Positions 10,406 through 19,260 of a stretch of DNA of 63,040 nucleotides are shown one piece after another. Within the stretch, counting starts at the first letter, position 1; the number at the start of each line of letters is the position of its first letter. This DNA comes from Lentibacillus lipolyticus (GTDB lineage Bacteria > Bacillota > Bacilli > Bacillales > Amphibacillaceae). Location: the NCBI GenBank assembly GCA_004145795.1, contig SEIO01000017.1, positions 1 to 63,040 on the forward strand. Direction: 5' to 3'. Position numbers and translations under genes: made by a program. The notes under the pieces were generated by a model. It saw only the letters and a list, made by a program, of their open reading frames with translations, was not told the origin of the DNA and did no database searches.

Positions 10406-10948
10406 TTATTTGCCACCATAAATTTCCGGTTTTAGGACGCCGATATATGGCAGATTGCGGTACTTCTCTTCATAATCAAGTCCATAGCCAACCACAAATT
10501 CGTTCGGAACCTCAAACCCAGCAATGTCCGCTTTAATATGGGAGGTGCGTCCGGATGGCTTATCAAGCAGCGTAACAATTTTAATGGAGTTTGCTTTCCG
10601 GTATTTGAATAAGTCAACGAGGTAGCTCAATGTAAGACCGCTGTCAATAATGTCTTCAATAATCAGCAAATCACGGCCTTCCACTTTGGTATCCAGGTCT
10701 TTCACAATTTTCACCTCACCGGATGAACGCGTCTGACCATCATAGCTTGATACATCCATGAAATCCATCTCCAGGTATGTATGGATATACCGTAATACAT
10801 CAGACATAAACGGCAAGGCTCCTTTTAGTACTCCAATTGCCAGCGGGAACGTTCCCTCATATTCTTTTGTCAGCTGTTCCCCGAGCTCCGCACATTTTGC
10901 GGTTATCTCCTCTTCTGTAATTAATATCTTTTCAATATCATTATGCAT
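10406..10948 (-). CDS. hpt: hypoxanthine-guanine phosphoribosyltransferase
   Basis: Salvages hypoxanthine and guanine with PRPP. The 180-residue product has the PRPP motif [17 protein letters not shown] at about residues 93-109 and the base-binding [20 protein letters not shown] near the C-terminus. The start at 10948 ([11 protein letters not shown]) is preceded by AGGAGG at six bases. A longer reading from 10978 would run back into tilS. The tilS stop lies ten bases upstream inside the ribosome site region, so the two are coupled. In B. subtilis TilS-HprT also interact at this locus (literature knowledge). Confidence 0.97.
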   Translation of the reverse strand: MHNDIEKILITEEEITAKCAELGEQLTKEYEGTFPLAIGVLKGALPFMSDVLRYIHTYLEMDFMDVSSYDGQTRSSGEVKIVKDLDTKVEGRDLLIIEDIIDSGLTLSYLVDLFKYRKANSIKIVTLLDKPSGRTSHIKADIAGFEVPNEFVVGYGLDYEEKYRNLPYIGVLKPEIYGGK

Positions 10949-10958
10949 GCTGCTCCTC

Positions 10959-12347
10959 CTATTGCTCCCGTTTCTCATAGGTTATTTGAATAAATGGACC
11001 CTCTTTCGAATTCCCCGCCGGAAATCCTTTTTTTAAACCCGCCAACCAGAGAATGTTACCATTATTGTCAGCTATAACCGGCCATGTATCCCTTTCATTT
11101 AATGGAATTTTAGCATCGATAAAAACATCTTTCAGCTTTTTGCTTCCATTTAGACCGCTCCAGCTCATCCGATCGCCAGCCTGTCGGGTCCGTATATGTA
11201 AGGGCAAGGCGACGTTCTCCGCGCGGCAGGCAAATACTGTTCCGGCATTTAATACTGGATCATCTGTATAGTCTGCAGTCAAGCGATGCCCATTCGGCAA
11301 TACCAATTCCCCGGGCACCTCAAGCATATAATAATATGGTTGTGACTGCTCGTTCATAAAATAAAATAACACGGTCCGGTAGTTTCGTTCCACTTTCAGC
11401 TGTTGCGGGAAATCAAGCCTTGTATTGCCTTCTTCTCCGGTCAACAGTGAGAAAAACTGTTTTTCGTGAATGTATGACAACGTTACTGGTTGCTCTCTAT
11501 ACAGATAATTTAATATTAGATGAAAGAATCGTCTTTGTAAAGAACGGGGATAAGCAAGAAAATCGAAAATCGAAAAAGAAACGGATTGCCGTTTGTCATC
11601 GATTTCAGCAATTTTTTCAACCATCTTTCTTGCCTCAGCTTTCAAAAAGGCTTGATCATCCTGAAGCGATTCGCTCAAGTGCTGCATTGTTTTGTGCAGA
11701 TTGCTGTTTTTTTCCTTCATCAGTGGGAGTACATGATTGCGGTAATAATTACGGGTATATGTATCATCATGATTGGATGGATCGCGTCTCGGGGTGATCC
11801 CCCATTCCCGGCAATAACTTTCAATATCCTTTTTTGTCACACACAAAAATGGCCTGACAATATGGCCTGTGGCAAATGACCGCTGTACAGGAATTCCTGT
11901 TAGTGATTGGATACTTGCTGAATGAACCAGTCCCATTAGCATCGTTTCCGCCTGATCATCCCCATGGTGGCCAAGTGCCAGGCGGTCCGCCTGAAACCGT
12001 TCCATCTCCTTTTCGAAAAATGCATAGCGCATATGTCTTGCAGCCGCCTGTGTCCCTGCCTTCTCAGTTTGTTTATAGGAAGCAACATCCAGTGACGTTC
12101 CTGAAAATTCGATTTCCCAGTCACGACAAACGCGTTTTACATAGCTAAGGTCCTCGCGTGATGCATCTCCCCGCAGCTGGTGATCGGCAGTAACAGCGAC
12201 AATCCGAAGATCCCACGTCTCTCTTAATCGCCAGAGAAAATGCAACAGTGCCATTGAATCTGGCCCACCGGAGACCCCGACCAGAACAGTCATTCCTGGT
12301 GTCAGTAAATCATTTTCTTTCATAAAAGTACGTACGCTAGTTTCCAA
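10959..12347 (-). CDS. tilS: tRNA(Ile)-lysidine synthase
   Basis: Modifies C34 of the CAU-anticodon isoleucine tRNA to lysidine using ATP and lysine, which makes AUA decodable. The 462-residue product has the PP-loop [13 protein letters not shown] at about residues 25-37 and the ATPase region [15 protein letters not shown]. Its C-terminal substrate domain ends with [22 protein letters not shown]. The start is a TTG (12347) with GGAGGAG directly upstream. The ATG eight codons later is less likely because the family has a short extension before the PP-loop. Confidence 0.95.
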   Translation of the reverse strand: METSVRTFMKENDLLTPGMTVLVGVSGGPDSMALLHFLWRLRETWDLRIVAVTADHQLRGDASREDLSYVKRVCRDWEIEFSGTSLDVASYKQTEKAGTQAAARHMRYAFFEKEMERFQADRLALGHHGDDQAETMLMGLVHSASIQSLTGIPVQRSFATGHIVRPFLCVTKKDIESYCREWGITPRRDPSNHDDTYTRNYYRNHVLPLMKEKNSNLHKTMQHLSESLQDDQAFLKAEARKMVEKIAEIDDKRQSVSFSIFDFLAYPRSLQRRFFHLILNYLYREQPVTLSYIHEKQFFSLLTGEEGNTRLDFPQQLKVERNYRTVLFYFMNEQSQPYYYMLEVPGELVLPNGHRLTADYTDDPVLNAGTVFACRAENVALPLHIRTRQAGDRMSWSGLNGSKKLKDVFIDAKIPLNERDTWPVIADNNGNILWLAGLKKGFPAGNSKEGPFIQITYEKREQ

Positions 12348-12454
12348 TTCTCCTCCATCTCCTGTCCATTTTGTGGCACATTTTGAACAACCTCTAATAA
12401 TCCTTTGACTTATCCTATCACAAACCAGCTGTTCGAAAAATCACAGCGATCAGT

Positions 12455-13411
12455 TCAATATGGTAAAAGAAGGGACGATAGGTAAAAGACTATTGCAAGC
12501 AGCATAATACCACCGCCCTCTTTCCATGTCGAACGGTTAGAGGGGGGAGCGGCGGATCTCGTTCCTGTATGCCTTCGTGCTGTTTTTGCGTTAGTTTTTG
12601 CGTTATGAATTGCCTCTAGAATTTCTTTTCGCATCTGGGCGCTTGACTGGTAATGTCCAAGCAGCGCTTTTTTGAGGCAGTGCCGGTAAATATGCAGCTG
12701 CTGTACATTATTTAATTTTTTGAATAACGTCGCTTTTGGGTTTGGCCCTTTTTCAAATCGGGTTGGATAGTAAATAGTTAAAAAAATCATTGCCAGTGCA
12801 AATAGATCATAGCTTGGTTCCGCGCGTCTTGACCCCATTCCCCAGTATCCTCGGTCATAAAACTCCGTATACTCTTTAATCGATCTGCCAATTTTCGTCG
12901 TGCCACCGACATCAATCCAGCGAACTTTAGGAGGAGAAGGGACTACAATCAGATTTTCCGGTTTAAAATCACCAAACACCCATCCAGCCTTATGCAAATG
13001 CTCTAAATCGCCAAGCAATTGCAGCATGAACGCCCCAACCCATTCCTGTCCATGACGCTTGATAAAGGCTTGCAGCGGTTTCCCGTCCAGGTACTCCATG
13101 ACATAAAACGCATACTTAGCGTCCGCGGAAACTTCCCAATCGTCCACATCCAGTAAAGAAGGTCCAAGACGATTGCCTTGAACCTTTCCCAGTGACTTCA
13201 GGACATTCACTTCTACCGTCATGGACGCTGCATTTTCACTGATCTTCAGTGCTGCATAGCGGCCATTTTGTTCACAGAGGTAGACGGTGCCAACTGCACC
13301 CCGGCCAAGTCTTCGTTTAATAACATACCGTTTTCGGTGCCATTTGCCGGTGATGACTGTCCCTGGTCGTATATTAATGCCTTGCTTCTTCCATGCCTGG
13401 TTCATCTTCAT
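12455..13411 (-). CDS. yabT: membrane-anchored Ser/Thr protein kinase YabT
   Basis: A 318-residue Hanks-type kinase with a glycine-rich loop LGRGAVGTVYL (about 35-45) and the ATP lysine in YAALKI. The catalytic loop reads VFGDFKPENLIV, keeping the aspartate, lysine and asparagine but replacing HRD by FGD. The DFG position reads DVGG. A basic linker and a C-terminal membrane helix (MLLAIVFYLSSLLLPY) end the protein. B. subtilis YabT has the same layout and phosphorylates RecA and AbrB during sporulation (literature). The start overlaps the yabS 3' end by 38 bases, so the pair is probably cotranslated. Confidence 0.92.
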   Translation of the reverse strand: MKMNQAWKKQGINIRPGTVITGKWHRKRYVIKRRLGRGAVGTVYLCEQNGRYAALKISENAASMTVEVNVLKSLGKVQGNRLGPSLLDVDDWEVSADAKYAFYVMEYLDGKPLQAFIKRHGQEWVGAFMLQLLGDLEHLHKAGWVFGDFKPENLIVVPSPPKVRWIDVGGTTKIGRSIKEYTEFYDRGYWGMGSRRAEPSYDLFALAMIFLTIYYPTRFEKGPNPKATLFKKLNNVQQLHIYRHCLKKALLGHYQSSAQMRKEILEAIHNAKTNAKTARRHTGTRSAAPPSNRSTWKEGGGIMLLAIVFYLSSLLLPY

Positions 13412-14114
13412 CTCGTAAGCTCCTTAACAAGCTTTTCTTGCCAAATTGATACACTGCTTCCCGTATTGCGGGGCCGGTCGGCGTAATTCCACCACTGGTC
13501 AGCTTAGGGAACACATTGGAGATAGAATCAAGCTTCGGTGACCAATCCAGTACTTTCTGAATATCTTTGCGTTTTCCTGGGAAATGGTAAATTGAGAAAC
13601 GGTTGCGTCCGATTCGGGCATTGAGGCTGACTGACAAATCGGTAATTGCTTCCTTGACGGTCGGAAGTTTGTCATGCATGCTGGCACTTGTATCTACCAG
13701 TATAAGCACTTCCAAATCACACGTTTCACCCATATCTTCGACGACTTCCATAATCTCTCCACGTTTATCAGGTTCAATCTCCTCCAGGTTTTGTTCCGGA
13801 CCAAGGATCTGTTTCAACTCCTGATTGACAAACCCTTGTATCGTCTGCGTCATCGTTTGCTTTGTGACCATCTGAACCGTTTGTGACAAGGCCTGCTTAT
13901 ATACAATCTGACTTAGACCGCCGCCGGAATTTGCGATATCTTCCACTTCCTGAAACCCTTCAGGTTCTTCTGTCTGATCATCATCAAGAACCCCAATAAC
14001 ATTGACGGCAATTCCTTGCTCGTGTGCAAAAGTTGCCGTCACCGACGGGTCTTCTCCCTTATTGGAACAGCCATCCGTTATCAGCAGTATCTGTTTTAAA
14101 GTTCCTTTTTTCAC
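13374..14114 (-). CDS. yabS: von Willebrand factor A domain protein YabS
   Basis: A 246-residue protein containing two vWA-like segments. The first begins KQILLITDGCSNKGEDPSVTA. The second begins LEVLILVDTSASMHDKLPTVKEA at about residues 150-172 and carries the MIDAS DxSxS. The GTG start at 14114 has AGGGAGG eight bases upstream and gives the family length of about 245. It lies between spoIIE and yabT as in B. subtilis. A metal-dependent protein-binding role is inferred from the fold; the partner is unknown, though YabT is the obvious candidate. Confidence 0.9.
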   Translation of the reverse strand: MKKGTLKQILLITDGCSNKGEDPSVTATFAHEQGIAVNVIGVLDDDQTEEPEGFQEVEDIANSGGGLSQIVYKQALSQTVQMVTKQTMTQTIQGFVNQELKQILGPEQNLEEIEPDKRGEIMEVVEDMGETCDLEVLILVDTSASMHDKLPTVKEAITDLSVSLNARIGRNRFSIYHFPGKRKDIQKVLDWSPKLDSISNVFPKLTSGGITPTGPAIREAVYQFGKKSLLRSLRDEDEPGMEEARH

Positions 14115-14260
14115 CTGGCATACCTCCCTGTTCAATCCACTACCATCATCGACACAAACAGGGAACAATATACATCGGCCCTATTCCTTTCATGAAAAAG
14201 ACAGCCCGGATGAAGCCGTCCATTACGGCAAACATCGAGACTGCCTGCTTACTGCCTAAG

Positions 14261-16720
14261 TCATTGTGCCTGGTCATCAAAGTAAATGGGGATAGATGCC
14301 CATTGTGGTGCATTTTTTTGTACTTTCGCAACAACCACCGTCATATCATCCTCAATGGCACCTGATCTGGTACGAACAACCTCTTCCAGCAATAGATCTG
14401 CAATCTCTTGAGCATCATCCGTTTTCAGTTCCCGGATTTTCCGTTTCATCCACACATCCGTATTCTCAATATGCTTCGGACCGTCCAATATGCCATCACT
14501 CATCATGATTAATATATCTTCTGACTTCAGCTGCTCACCCACAATGTCAACGTCAAACTCCTGAATAATTCCCATTGGCAAGTTACTGGCTTCAACCTTG
14601 ATAATTTCCTCTCCGCGTTTAATGAAGCTTGGTGTTGAACCAATTTTTAAAAATCGGACAAATGCGTTATGAAGGTTGACGACAGCAAGATCCAGTGTTG
14701 CATACATTTCGTCACGAGTTCGGAGGGACAAAATAGAATTAATCGACTTAATCGCTACTTTTTCAGGAATGCCTGTCTGCAAAATCTGCTGGAGAAGCCG
14801 AAGCGTTTCTTCACTTTCTTCATTTGCCCGCTGACCGTTCCCCATGCCGTCGCTGATTGCCAGGGCGTGCTTACCCTCCCCGAGCTCGATCGTCCGGTAA
14901 CTGTCACCAGAAACAAGGCCGCCTCCCTTGGCTGCATTAGCAATACCGGTTTCTACCACGTATTCCTTGGCGGAGCCGAACGCCAATTGGCAATAGCCAT
15001 TTGGAAATGGCGAAACTTCTTCTTTTTTGACAACAATCATCTCATTTAAAATATCGGATAGAACTGGAGCAATGAGCTTGGGCCCTTCACCATGATAATC
15101 ATAAAACGAAAGCGTCATCTCTATATCAATATTTCCCTTTTCCAGTCCATAAATATCAAGCTTTTCTACTTCAACGCCCATATTCTGCAATGCATTCATA
15201 ATCTGCATTTCCTGTTTTTCGTGGTGTTTCCGTTCTTTAAGTATTTCATTAGCAAAGTCATCCATTACATCAGAGACACCCTGCAGCTGATCAGCAACAA
15301 ATTGTTTGCTTTCCAAAACCTGCTTTTTTAATTGCTTGTTTGCCTCGAAAAACGAGACTTCCTCCTTCATCGCATCCATTACTTTTTTTGACTTCACGCA
15401 ATGATTCTCAAAGCTATACATTAATTTACGATCAGGTTCTTTTCCTTCCGCAAGATCGTCCTTTAAATGTTCCATTAAAGAATAGGTTTTGTCGAACTGC
15501 TGTTGCCAGCACCGTTCTTTCATAAAGCAAGACTGACATGTCTTTTCCGTCACCTGACTGAGGAAATAATCGGTTTCCCGCCGGTCATCCATGTCATGGT
15601 CATCCTCTTTTAAATCTTCCGCCCCCGAAAAACTTTTAGACAGTGCTTCAAATACGTCCGAGAACTGTTCGACGCGCTTGGCTGTTACATTACGTACCTT
15701 TTGCAAATATTGTTCCTGCTCATTTGTATATTCTTCGGTGCCCGGAATATATCGGGATAGTGTTTTTATCCAGCTTGCCGGTGTCAGCAGGAAAAGCATA
15801 ATCGCAACCAGCGTTTCCATCAGGGACGGGAATACCGCTGCTACATCTGCATAAATGGCAACCAGAAACGTTCCAACTAGGAGACCAGCACCGACTCCTG
15901 GCTTTCCTCCTTCTTTCAACAGGCCTCCAAGCAGCCCGGAAAAGGCAAGCAAACTCATTTGATAGAGGTTCGCCACATTAGCGAGCGACAGGATGAGGCC
16001 TGCTACAACGCCGACGGTTGAGCCAATAGCGGCACCGCCGACAAAGGCCAGCAGCAAAACAAAGTACCGTGAGAAAATCTGTTCAATTGATGCATCGTAC
16101 ACCTCCCAGCCAATGGTCCCGGTCAGTATCGACGCAATGAGGATAATCATACAGACAATCTCCTCATTCTTCAGTGCAGGTTTATAACGTTGTGGTGATA
16201 AAAGCGGAATACTTTGCATAAAGATCAATACTAGAACGGCGCCCAACACCCCTTCTACCAAAAGCAGCATCCATTCGTAAGATGACAACTGATCACGGAT
16301 GGAATAAAGGAATATCCGCGGTGCAGCGGTGGAAATAAATACAGCAAACGGCAGCAGCACTTGCTGTTTTGGCGTGTTCTTGATAATCCCCACCATGAAC
16401 AGGAAAACAATCATGGCTAAGGTGATGAAAGCGCCATGGATAAGCGAATAACTTAGTGCGCCACACAACGAAAACAGCATAACTTTTGCTGCCTTTTCCC
16501 GCTGAATAAACCAGATGGTTGCCAAAAAGGCAATAGCAAAAGGAGAAACGACGGATAATATAATCGCCCGTCCAAGTAAAAAACCGACAATAAAAAGCAG
16601 CCAGCCTTTTTCAAACAGCAGTTTCCTCAGTGCGGATGTTATTTTTATGCGGAACTTGTCCAGGATACGAACAGGCACTTCCCGTGCAGCAGGTTTGAGT
16701 TCTGGAACAGAATTAATCAT
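14261..16720 (-). CDS. spoIIE: stage II sporulation protein E, PP2C phosphatase
   Basis: Dephosphorylates SpoIIAA-P in the forespore to release SigF, and also localises to the polar septum with FtsZ. The 819-residue product has about ten N-terminal membrane spans (residues 35-330). A central FtsZ-interacting and regulatory region follows, with a cysteine cluster QVTEKTCQSCFMKERC. The C-terminal PP2C domain has LAISDGMGNGQRAN and MMSDGILDGP carrying the metal-binding aspartates. The ATG at 16720 has GAGGGAG nine bases upstream. Its promoter has the unusual 21-base spacer reported separately. Confidence 0.98.
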   Translation of the reverse strand: MINSVPELKPAAREVPVRILDKFRIKITSALRKLLFEKGWLLFIVGFLLGRAIILSVVSPFAIAFLATIWFIQREKAAKVMLFSLCGALSYSLIHGAFITLAMIVFLFMVGIIKNTPKQQVLLPFAVFISTAAPRIFLYSIRDQLSSYEWMLLLVEGVLGAVLVLIFMQSIPLLSPQRYKPALKNEEIVCMIILIASILTGTIGWEVYDASIEQIFSRYFVLLLAFVGGAAIGSTVGVVAGLILSLANVANLYQMSLLAFSGLLGGLLKEGGKPGVGAGLLVGTFLVAIYADVAAVFPSLMETLVAIMLFLLTPASWIKTLSRYIPGTEEYTNEQEQYLQKVRNVTAKRVEQFSDVFEALSKSFSGAEDLKEDDHDMDDRRETDYFLSQVTEKTCQSCFMKERCWQQQFDKTYSLMEHLKDDLAEGKEPDRKLMYSFENHCVKSKKVMDAMKEEVSFFEANKQLKKQVLESKQFVADQLQGVSDVMDDFANEILKERKHHEKQEMQIMNALQNMGVEVEKLDIYGLEKGNIDIEMTLSFYDYHGEGPKLIAPVLSDILNEMIVVKKEEVSPFPNGYCQLAFGSAKEYVVETGIANAAKGGGLVSGDSYRTIELGEGKHALAISDGMGNGQRANEESEETLRLLQQILQTGIPEKVAIKSINSILSLRTRDEMYATLDLAVVNLHNAFVRFLKIGSTPSFIKRGEEIIKVEASNLPMGIIQEFDVDIVGEQLKSEDILIMMSDGILDGPKHIENTDVWMKRKIRELKTDDAQEIADLLLEEVVRTRSGAIEDDMTVVVAKVQKNAPQWASIPIYFDDQAQ

Positions 16721-16745
16721 ATTCAACCACTCCCTCTTGCACCTT

Positions 16746-16778
16746 ATTTAAACACAATATGCTAAATGTTTTTGTCAA
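16746..16778 (-). promoter_or_regulatory. Spo0A-type promoter of spoIIE with 21-base spacer
   Basis: On the minus strand TTGACA (16773-16778) is separated by 21 bases from TTAAAT (16746-16751), about 25 bases before spoIIE. A 0A-box-like TTTGTCAAA on the plus strand overlaps the -35 (16771-16779). Further partial boxes lie upstream at about 16804-16811 and 16821-16828. B. subtilis spoIIE and spoIIG have the same 21-22-base spacing and need Spo0A-P bound at the -35 (literature). Confidence 0.75.
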
Positions 16779-16888
16779 AACAAGAGGAAGAAATCAAAAA
16801 ATCGTTCGACTTCTTTCCGTCTGGACAAGCGATATTCTACATCACATTCCGCATTCTGTTCATTTCTGTCACTTAATAAAAAAACCCA

Positions 16889-16917
16889 TTGACACATTGT
16901 CCATGCTATTGTAATAT
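16889..16917 (+). promoter_or_regulatory. SigA promoter of tRNA-Met
   Basis: TTGACA (16889-16894), 17 bases and TAATAT (16912-16917) end 18 bases before the tRNA on the plus strand. Confidence 0.88.
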
Positions 16918-16935
16918 ATCATTTGTGACTCACTT

Positions 16936-17009
16936 GGCGGTGTAGCTCAGCTGGCGAGAGCGTACGGTTCATACCCGTAAGGTCGGGGGTTCGATCCCCT
17001 CCGCCGCCA
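16936..17009 (+). tRNA. tRNA-Met (CAT)
   Basis: A cloverleaf can be drawn: acceptor GGCGGTG pairing CGCCGCC, D arm with AGCTCAGCTGGCGAGAGC, anticodon stem TACGG/CCGTA with loop TTCATAC (anticodon CAT), and T arm GGGGGTTCGATCCCC. The discriminator is A and CCA is not encoded. The acceptor is fully paired at its first base pair, so it is an elongator-type rather than initiator tRNA. A CAT anticodon could in principle be lysidine-modified tRNA-Ile. It has its own promoter and terminator and lies opposite in strand to both neighbours. Confidence 0.96.
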
Positions 17010-17043
17010 TACAGATAGAATGGGTGTCATGCCCAGACAGAGA

Positions 17044-17073
17044 AGAATCGGTGCAGAGGCCGATTCTTTTTTT
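17044..17073 (+). terminator. terminator of tRNA-Met
   Basis: AGAATCGG, an eight-base loop, CCGATTCT and then a run of T, 35 bases after the tRNA. Confidence 0.93.
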
Positions 17074-17100
17074 GTTTTATAATTGTATTAACCTGGTACT

Positions 17101-17142
17101 AAAAAAGCAGGCATCACACTAAAGGTGATGCCTGCTTTTCTT
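17101..17142 (-). terminator. terminator of yabR (bidirectional hairpin)
   Basis: GCAGGCATCAC and GTGATGCCTGC form an 11-bp stem flanked by A and T runs on both sides, so it can stop transcription from yabR on the minus strand and any readthrough from the tRNA. Confidence 0.9.
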
Positions 17143-17198
17143 ATATATGGTGAATTCCGGACCAAATTTTGCATCAATTGATCATAGACAGCAAACTG

Positions 17199-17579
17199 CT
17201 ATCCTCTTTTCGCACCACGACCTCCCCGCTTGGATTCCGTGTGCTTCTTCAAAGAGGCCAAACGTTCATCCGAATCTTTGAGAAACTTGTTCATTTTAGA
17301 CTCAAAAGACTCCGTACGCTGACGGGGCCGCTCGCGTGGCGGTTTATCCTTTGCTTTTTTGATAGATAAGCCGATCTTTCCATCCTTTTCGACATTGATG
17401 ACTTTTACAGTCACACTGTCGCCAACACTCAGGTGTTCATTAATGTCTTTTACATAATTATCAGCAACCTCACTAATATGAACAAGGCCTGTTTTTCCCT
17501 TCTCAATTTCAACGAAGGCCCCAAAATTAGTAATACCGGTCACCTTTCCCTGCAGCTTGCTGCCTACTTCGATTGACAT
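17199..17579 (-). CDS. yabR: S1-domain RNA-binding protein YabR
   Basis: A 126-residue protein with one S1 domain at residues 3-73: EVGSKLQGKVTGITNFGAFVEIEKGKTGLVHISEVADNYVKDI. A basic, low-complexity tail rich in R, K, E and S follows. This is the layout of B. subtilis YabR and Gsp13-type proteins. RNA binding is inferred from the fold, and ribosome association is possible. It stands between divIC and the tRNA with its own promoter and terminator, so it is probably monocistronic. Confidence 0.93.
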   Translation of the reverse strand: MSIEVGSKLQGKVTGITNFGAFVEIEKGKTGLVHISEVADNYVKDINEHLSVGDSVTVKVINVEKDGKIGLSIKKAKDKPPRERPRQRTESFESKMNKFLKDSDERLASLKKHTESKRGGRGAKRG

Positions 17580-17626
17580 AAAAAAAGTGCTCCTCCTTAG
17601 AAATTTGAAAAATGTACTTCTACTAT

Positions 17627-17656
17627 ATTATAGCCAGTCTTGTAAAAGTGTGTCAA
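17627..17656 (-). promoter_or_regulatory. SigA promoter of yabR
   Basis: The minus strand has TTGACA (17651-17656, overlapping the divIC stop), 18 bases and TATAAT (17627-17632), about 48 bases before yabR. Confidence 0.85.
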
Positions 17657-18033
17657 TAAGAGGGGGCTTTATCTGGAATTTTAAAAATCAATTCACCTTC
17701 TTTGGAGAAGAAATAATTCGTACGGGCGATTTCCAGCACATATTCCTCATTGTTCAGTAAATTAATCTCTTCCTTCAGATTTTGTTCCCTTTTCTCTAGA
17801 TTGGCAAGCCTGTCCTGCAGCTGCTCATATTGTTCCTGTTTCTCCGCATGCAATGCTCGCTGTTTAAAGTGGTACGCAGTAAGACTGCCGACAACCACCA
17901 TCACAACCACGGAGAATAACGCAAGCCGGCGCACCAGCCGCTTTTTCTTTCGTCTCTGCCTGGCTACGTAGGCATCGTACTGCTGCATATAATTGGAATC
18001 CAGCCGTGTAACTGTTTTTTTGTCTGCCGACAC
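17653..18033 (-). CDS. divIC: cell division protein DivIC
   Basis: A bitopic septal protein that works with FtsL and DivIB in the divisome. The 126-residue product has a basic cytoplasmic tail (ARQRRKKKRLVRR), one membrane span at about residues 37-54 (LALFSVVVMVVVGSLTAY) and an extracytoplasmic coiled coil (EQLQDRLANLEKREQNLKEEI). The family box EEYVLEIARTNYFFSKEGELIF follows. The start is a GTG with GAGGAGG upstream, directly after yabQ. Length matches B. subtilis DivIC (125). Confidence 0.96.
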   Translation of the reverse strand: MSADKKTVTRLDSNYMQQYDAYVARQRRKKKRLVRRLALFSVVVMVVVGSLTAYHFKQRALHAEKQEQYEQLQDRLANLEKREQNLKEEINLLNNEEYVLEIARTNYFFSKEGELIFKIPDKAPSY

Positions 18034-18039
18034 GAATGA

Positions 18040-18639
18040 CTACCTCCTCTTTGACAGCAATTCCTTTATCTTCTTCTTGCTTATATTCTCTATTTTACTA
18101 TAAAATCCTGCAATTTTGTGTAATTTCTTTTGAACAGAAAGAGGAAGCATGCGATAAAGCAGCCGGCACAACCAAAAAAGCGGTACAACAATAACACGAA
18201 CAAGCCAGCGCACGATTGCAGCCAGCGTACCCAGAACAAACATAGCAGTCGTTATAATAAACCGGATAAGCCATGTTACCGGTGTGATAATCAGGACTTC
18301 TATTGTCCGCTTACAAAAACGATAAGCTGCAGCAACTATTCGGATGACATGTTCCAGAAGTGCTTTGTACGCTTTGGCTGCCAATCCCTTATACATGGAA
18401 AATCCAAGCAGGCAGGCCAAAAATACATAAAAACGCAGTTCTCCACTATTTACCCGAAATAATACATAAAATAACAGCATCGTCTGGGTCAGCCAAAAGA
18501 CGATTTCCATGAAATATTTCATTAGCGGGCTGCCTTTCCAGTGGATTGAAAGACGCCTGTATGTGTCCAGGACCATTCCAAGATAGAATCCGCCCGCCGT
18601 CATGGAAATCATCGTTAAGAACTGTACACTCAAAGTCAT
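18040..18639 (-). CDS. yabQ: spore cortex biosynthesis protein YabQ
   Basis: A 199-residue integral membrane protein with an N-terminal pair of helices and further hydrophobic segments to about residue 165, then a basic tail ending KKKIKELLSKRR. In B. subtilis YabQ localises to the membranes around the forespore and is needed for cortex formation (literature). Its ATG overlaps the yabP stop, and it is followed seven bases later by divIC, the conserved yabP-yabQ-divIC order. Confidence 0.92.
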   Translation of the reverse strand: MTLSVQFLTMISMTAGGFYLGMVLDTYRRLSIHWKGSPLMKYFMEIVFWLTQTMLLFYVLFRVNSGELRFYVFLACLLGFSMYKGLAAKAYKALLEHVIRIVAAAYRFCKRTIEVLIITPVTWLIRFIITTAMFVLGTLAAIVRWLVRVIVVPLFWLCRLLYRMLPLSVQKKLHKIAGFYSKIENISKKKIKELLSKRR

Positions 18640-18938
18640 TTGAATAGCTTGCTAAAGAATCCTTTAGCTTTCTCCTGATGATGGTCATCAACGTAGGAAA
18701 GCTCGTACACTTTGCCTTTGATGGTAACAAGGCCATCACTAACATCCAAGTTCTGCATCTGCAGATTCTGTCCGCGAATAATCAAATAGCCCATTACCGT
18801 CTCCAGTAGAAATTCTTCATTATCAAAACTGTCAACCTCTTTTACTCCAGTTATCTCCAGATTCTTCCGGTTATCCATCTTGATGGAATGATCCCGCTGC
18901 TCCGTTCGATGGACGGTATCATTTTGATAATAATTCAT
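18636..18938 (-). CDS. yabP: sporulation protein YabP
   Basis: A 100-residue YabP/YqfC-family protein: NRKNLEITGVKEVDSFDNEEFLLETVMGYLIIRGQNLQMQNLDV, then GLVTIKGKVYELSY, then a C-terminal FFSKLFK. The start at 18938 has AAGGAGG nine bases upstream and gives the family length of 100. It is required for sporulation in B. subtilis and expressed in the mother cell; the molecular role is not known to me. It is followed by yabQ with a four-base overlap. A possible SigE site (CATAGAGT near 18964-18971) precedes it but is a poor match. Confidence 0.93.
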   Translation of the reverse strand: MNYYQNDTVHRTEQRDHSIKMDNRKNLEITGVKEVDSFDNEEFLLETVMGYLIIRGQNLQMQNLDVSDGLVTIKGKVYELSYVDDHHQEKAKGFFSKLFK

Positions 18939-18997
18939 ACACTGTCCCCTCCTTGTCATTATTACTCTATGACCATAGGGACAAGTATAGAACTGAT

Positions 18998-19255
18998 TCA
19001 GTCTACTTTTTCTTCACTAATGACCCGGTATAATGTATTCGCCTCATCCTTATGAGCAGCATCTTTCAGTGATGTGACTTCCAGCGTGACCACCTTCTGG
19101 CCGAAGCGAATAGTCATCTCATCACCAACGGAAACAATTGATGAGGCTTTTGCCTTATTCCCGTTAATCGTAATACGTCCTTGCCCAGCAACCTCTTTTG
19201 CAAGTGTCCGGCGTTTAATAAGTCTTGATACCTTTAGAAATTTATCGAGCCGCAA
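18998..19255 (-). CDS. rqcP: ribosome quality control S4-like protein RqcP
   Basis: An 85-residue S4-fold RNA-binding protein (YabO, Hsp15 family): RLDKFLKVSRLIKRRTLAKEVAGQGRITINGNKAKAS. In B. subtilis RqcP binds the 50S subunit with RqcH and tRNA-Ala during alanine tailing (literature). The start is the TTG at 19255, which gives the exact family N-terminus RLDKFLKVSRLI. The in-frame GTG nine bases upstream overlaps its ribosome site, and the longer frame from 19288 overlaps yabN. It follows yabN almost without gap. Confidence 0.93.
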   Translation of the reverse strand: MRLDKFLKVSRLIKRRTLAKEVAGQGRITINGNKAKASSIVSVGDEMTIRFGQKVVTLEVTSLKDAAHKDEANTLYRVISEEKVD

Positions 19256-19260
19256 TGTTA

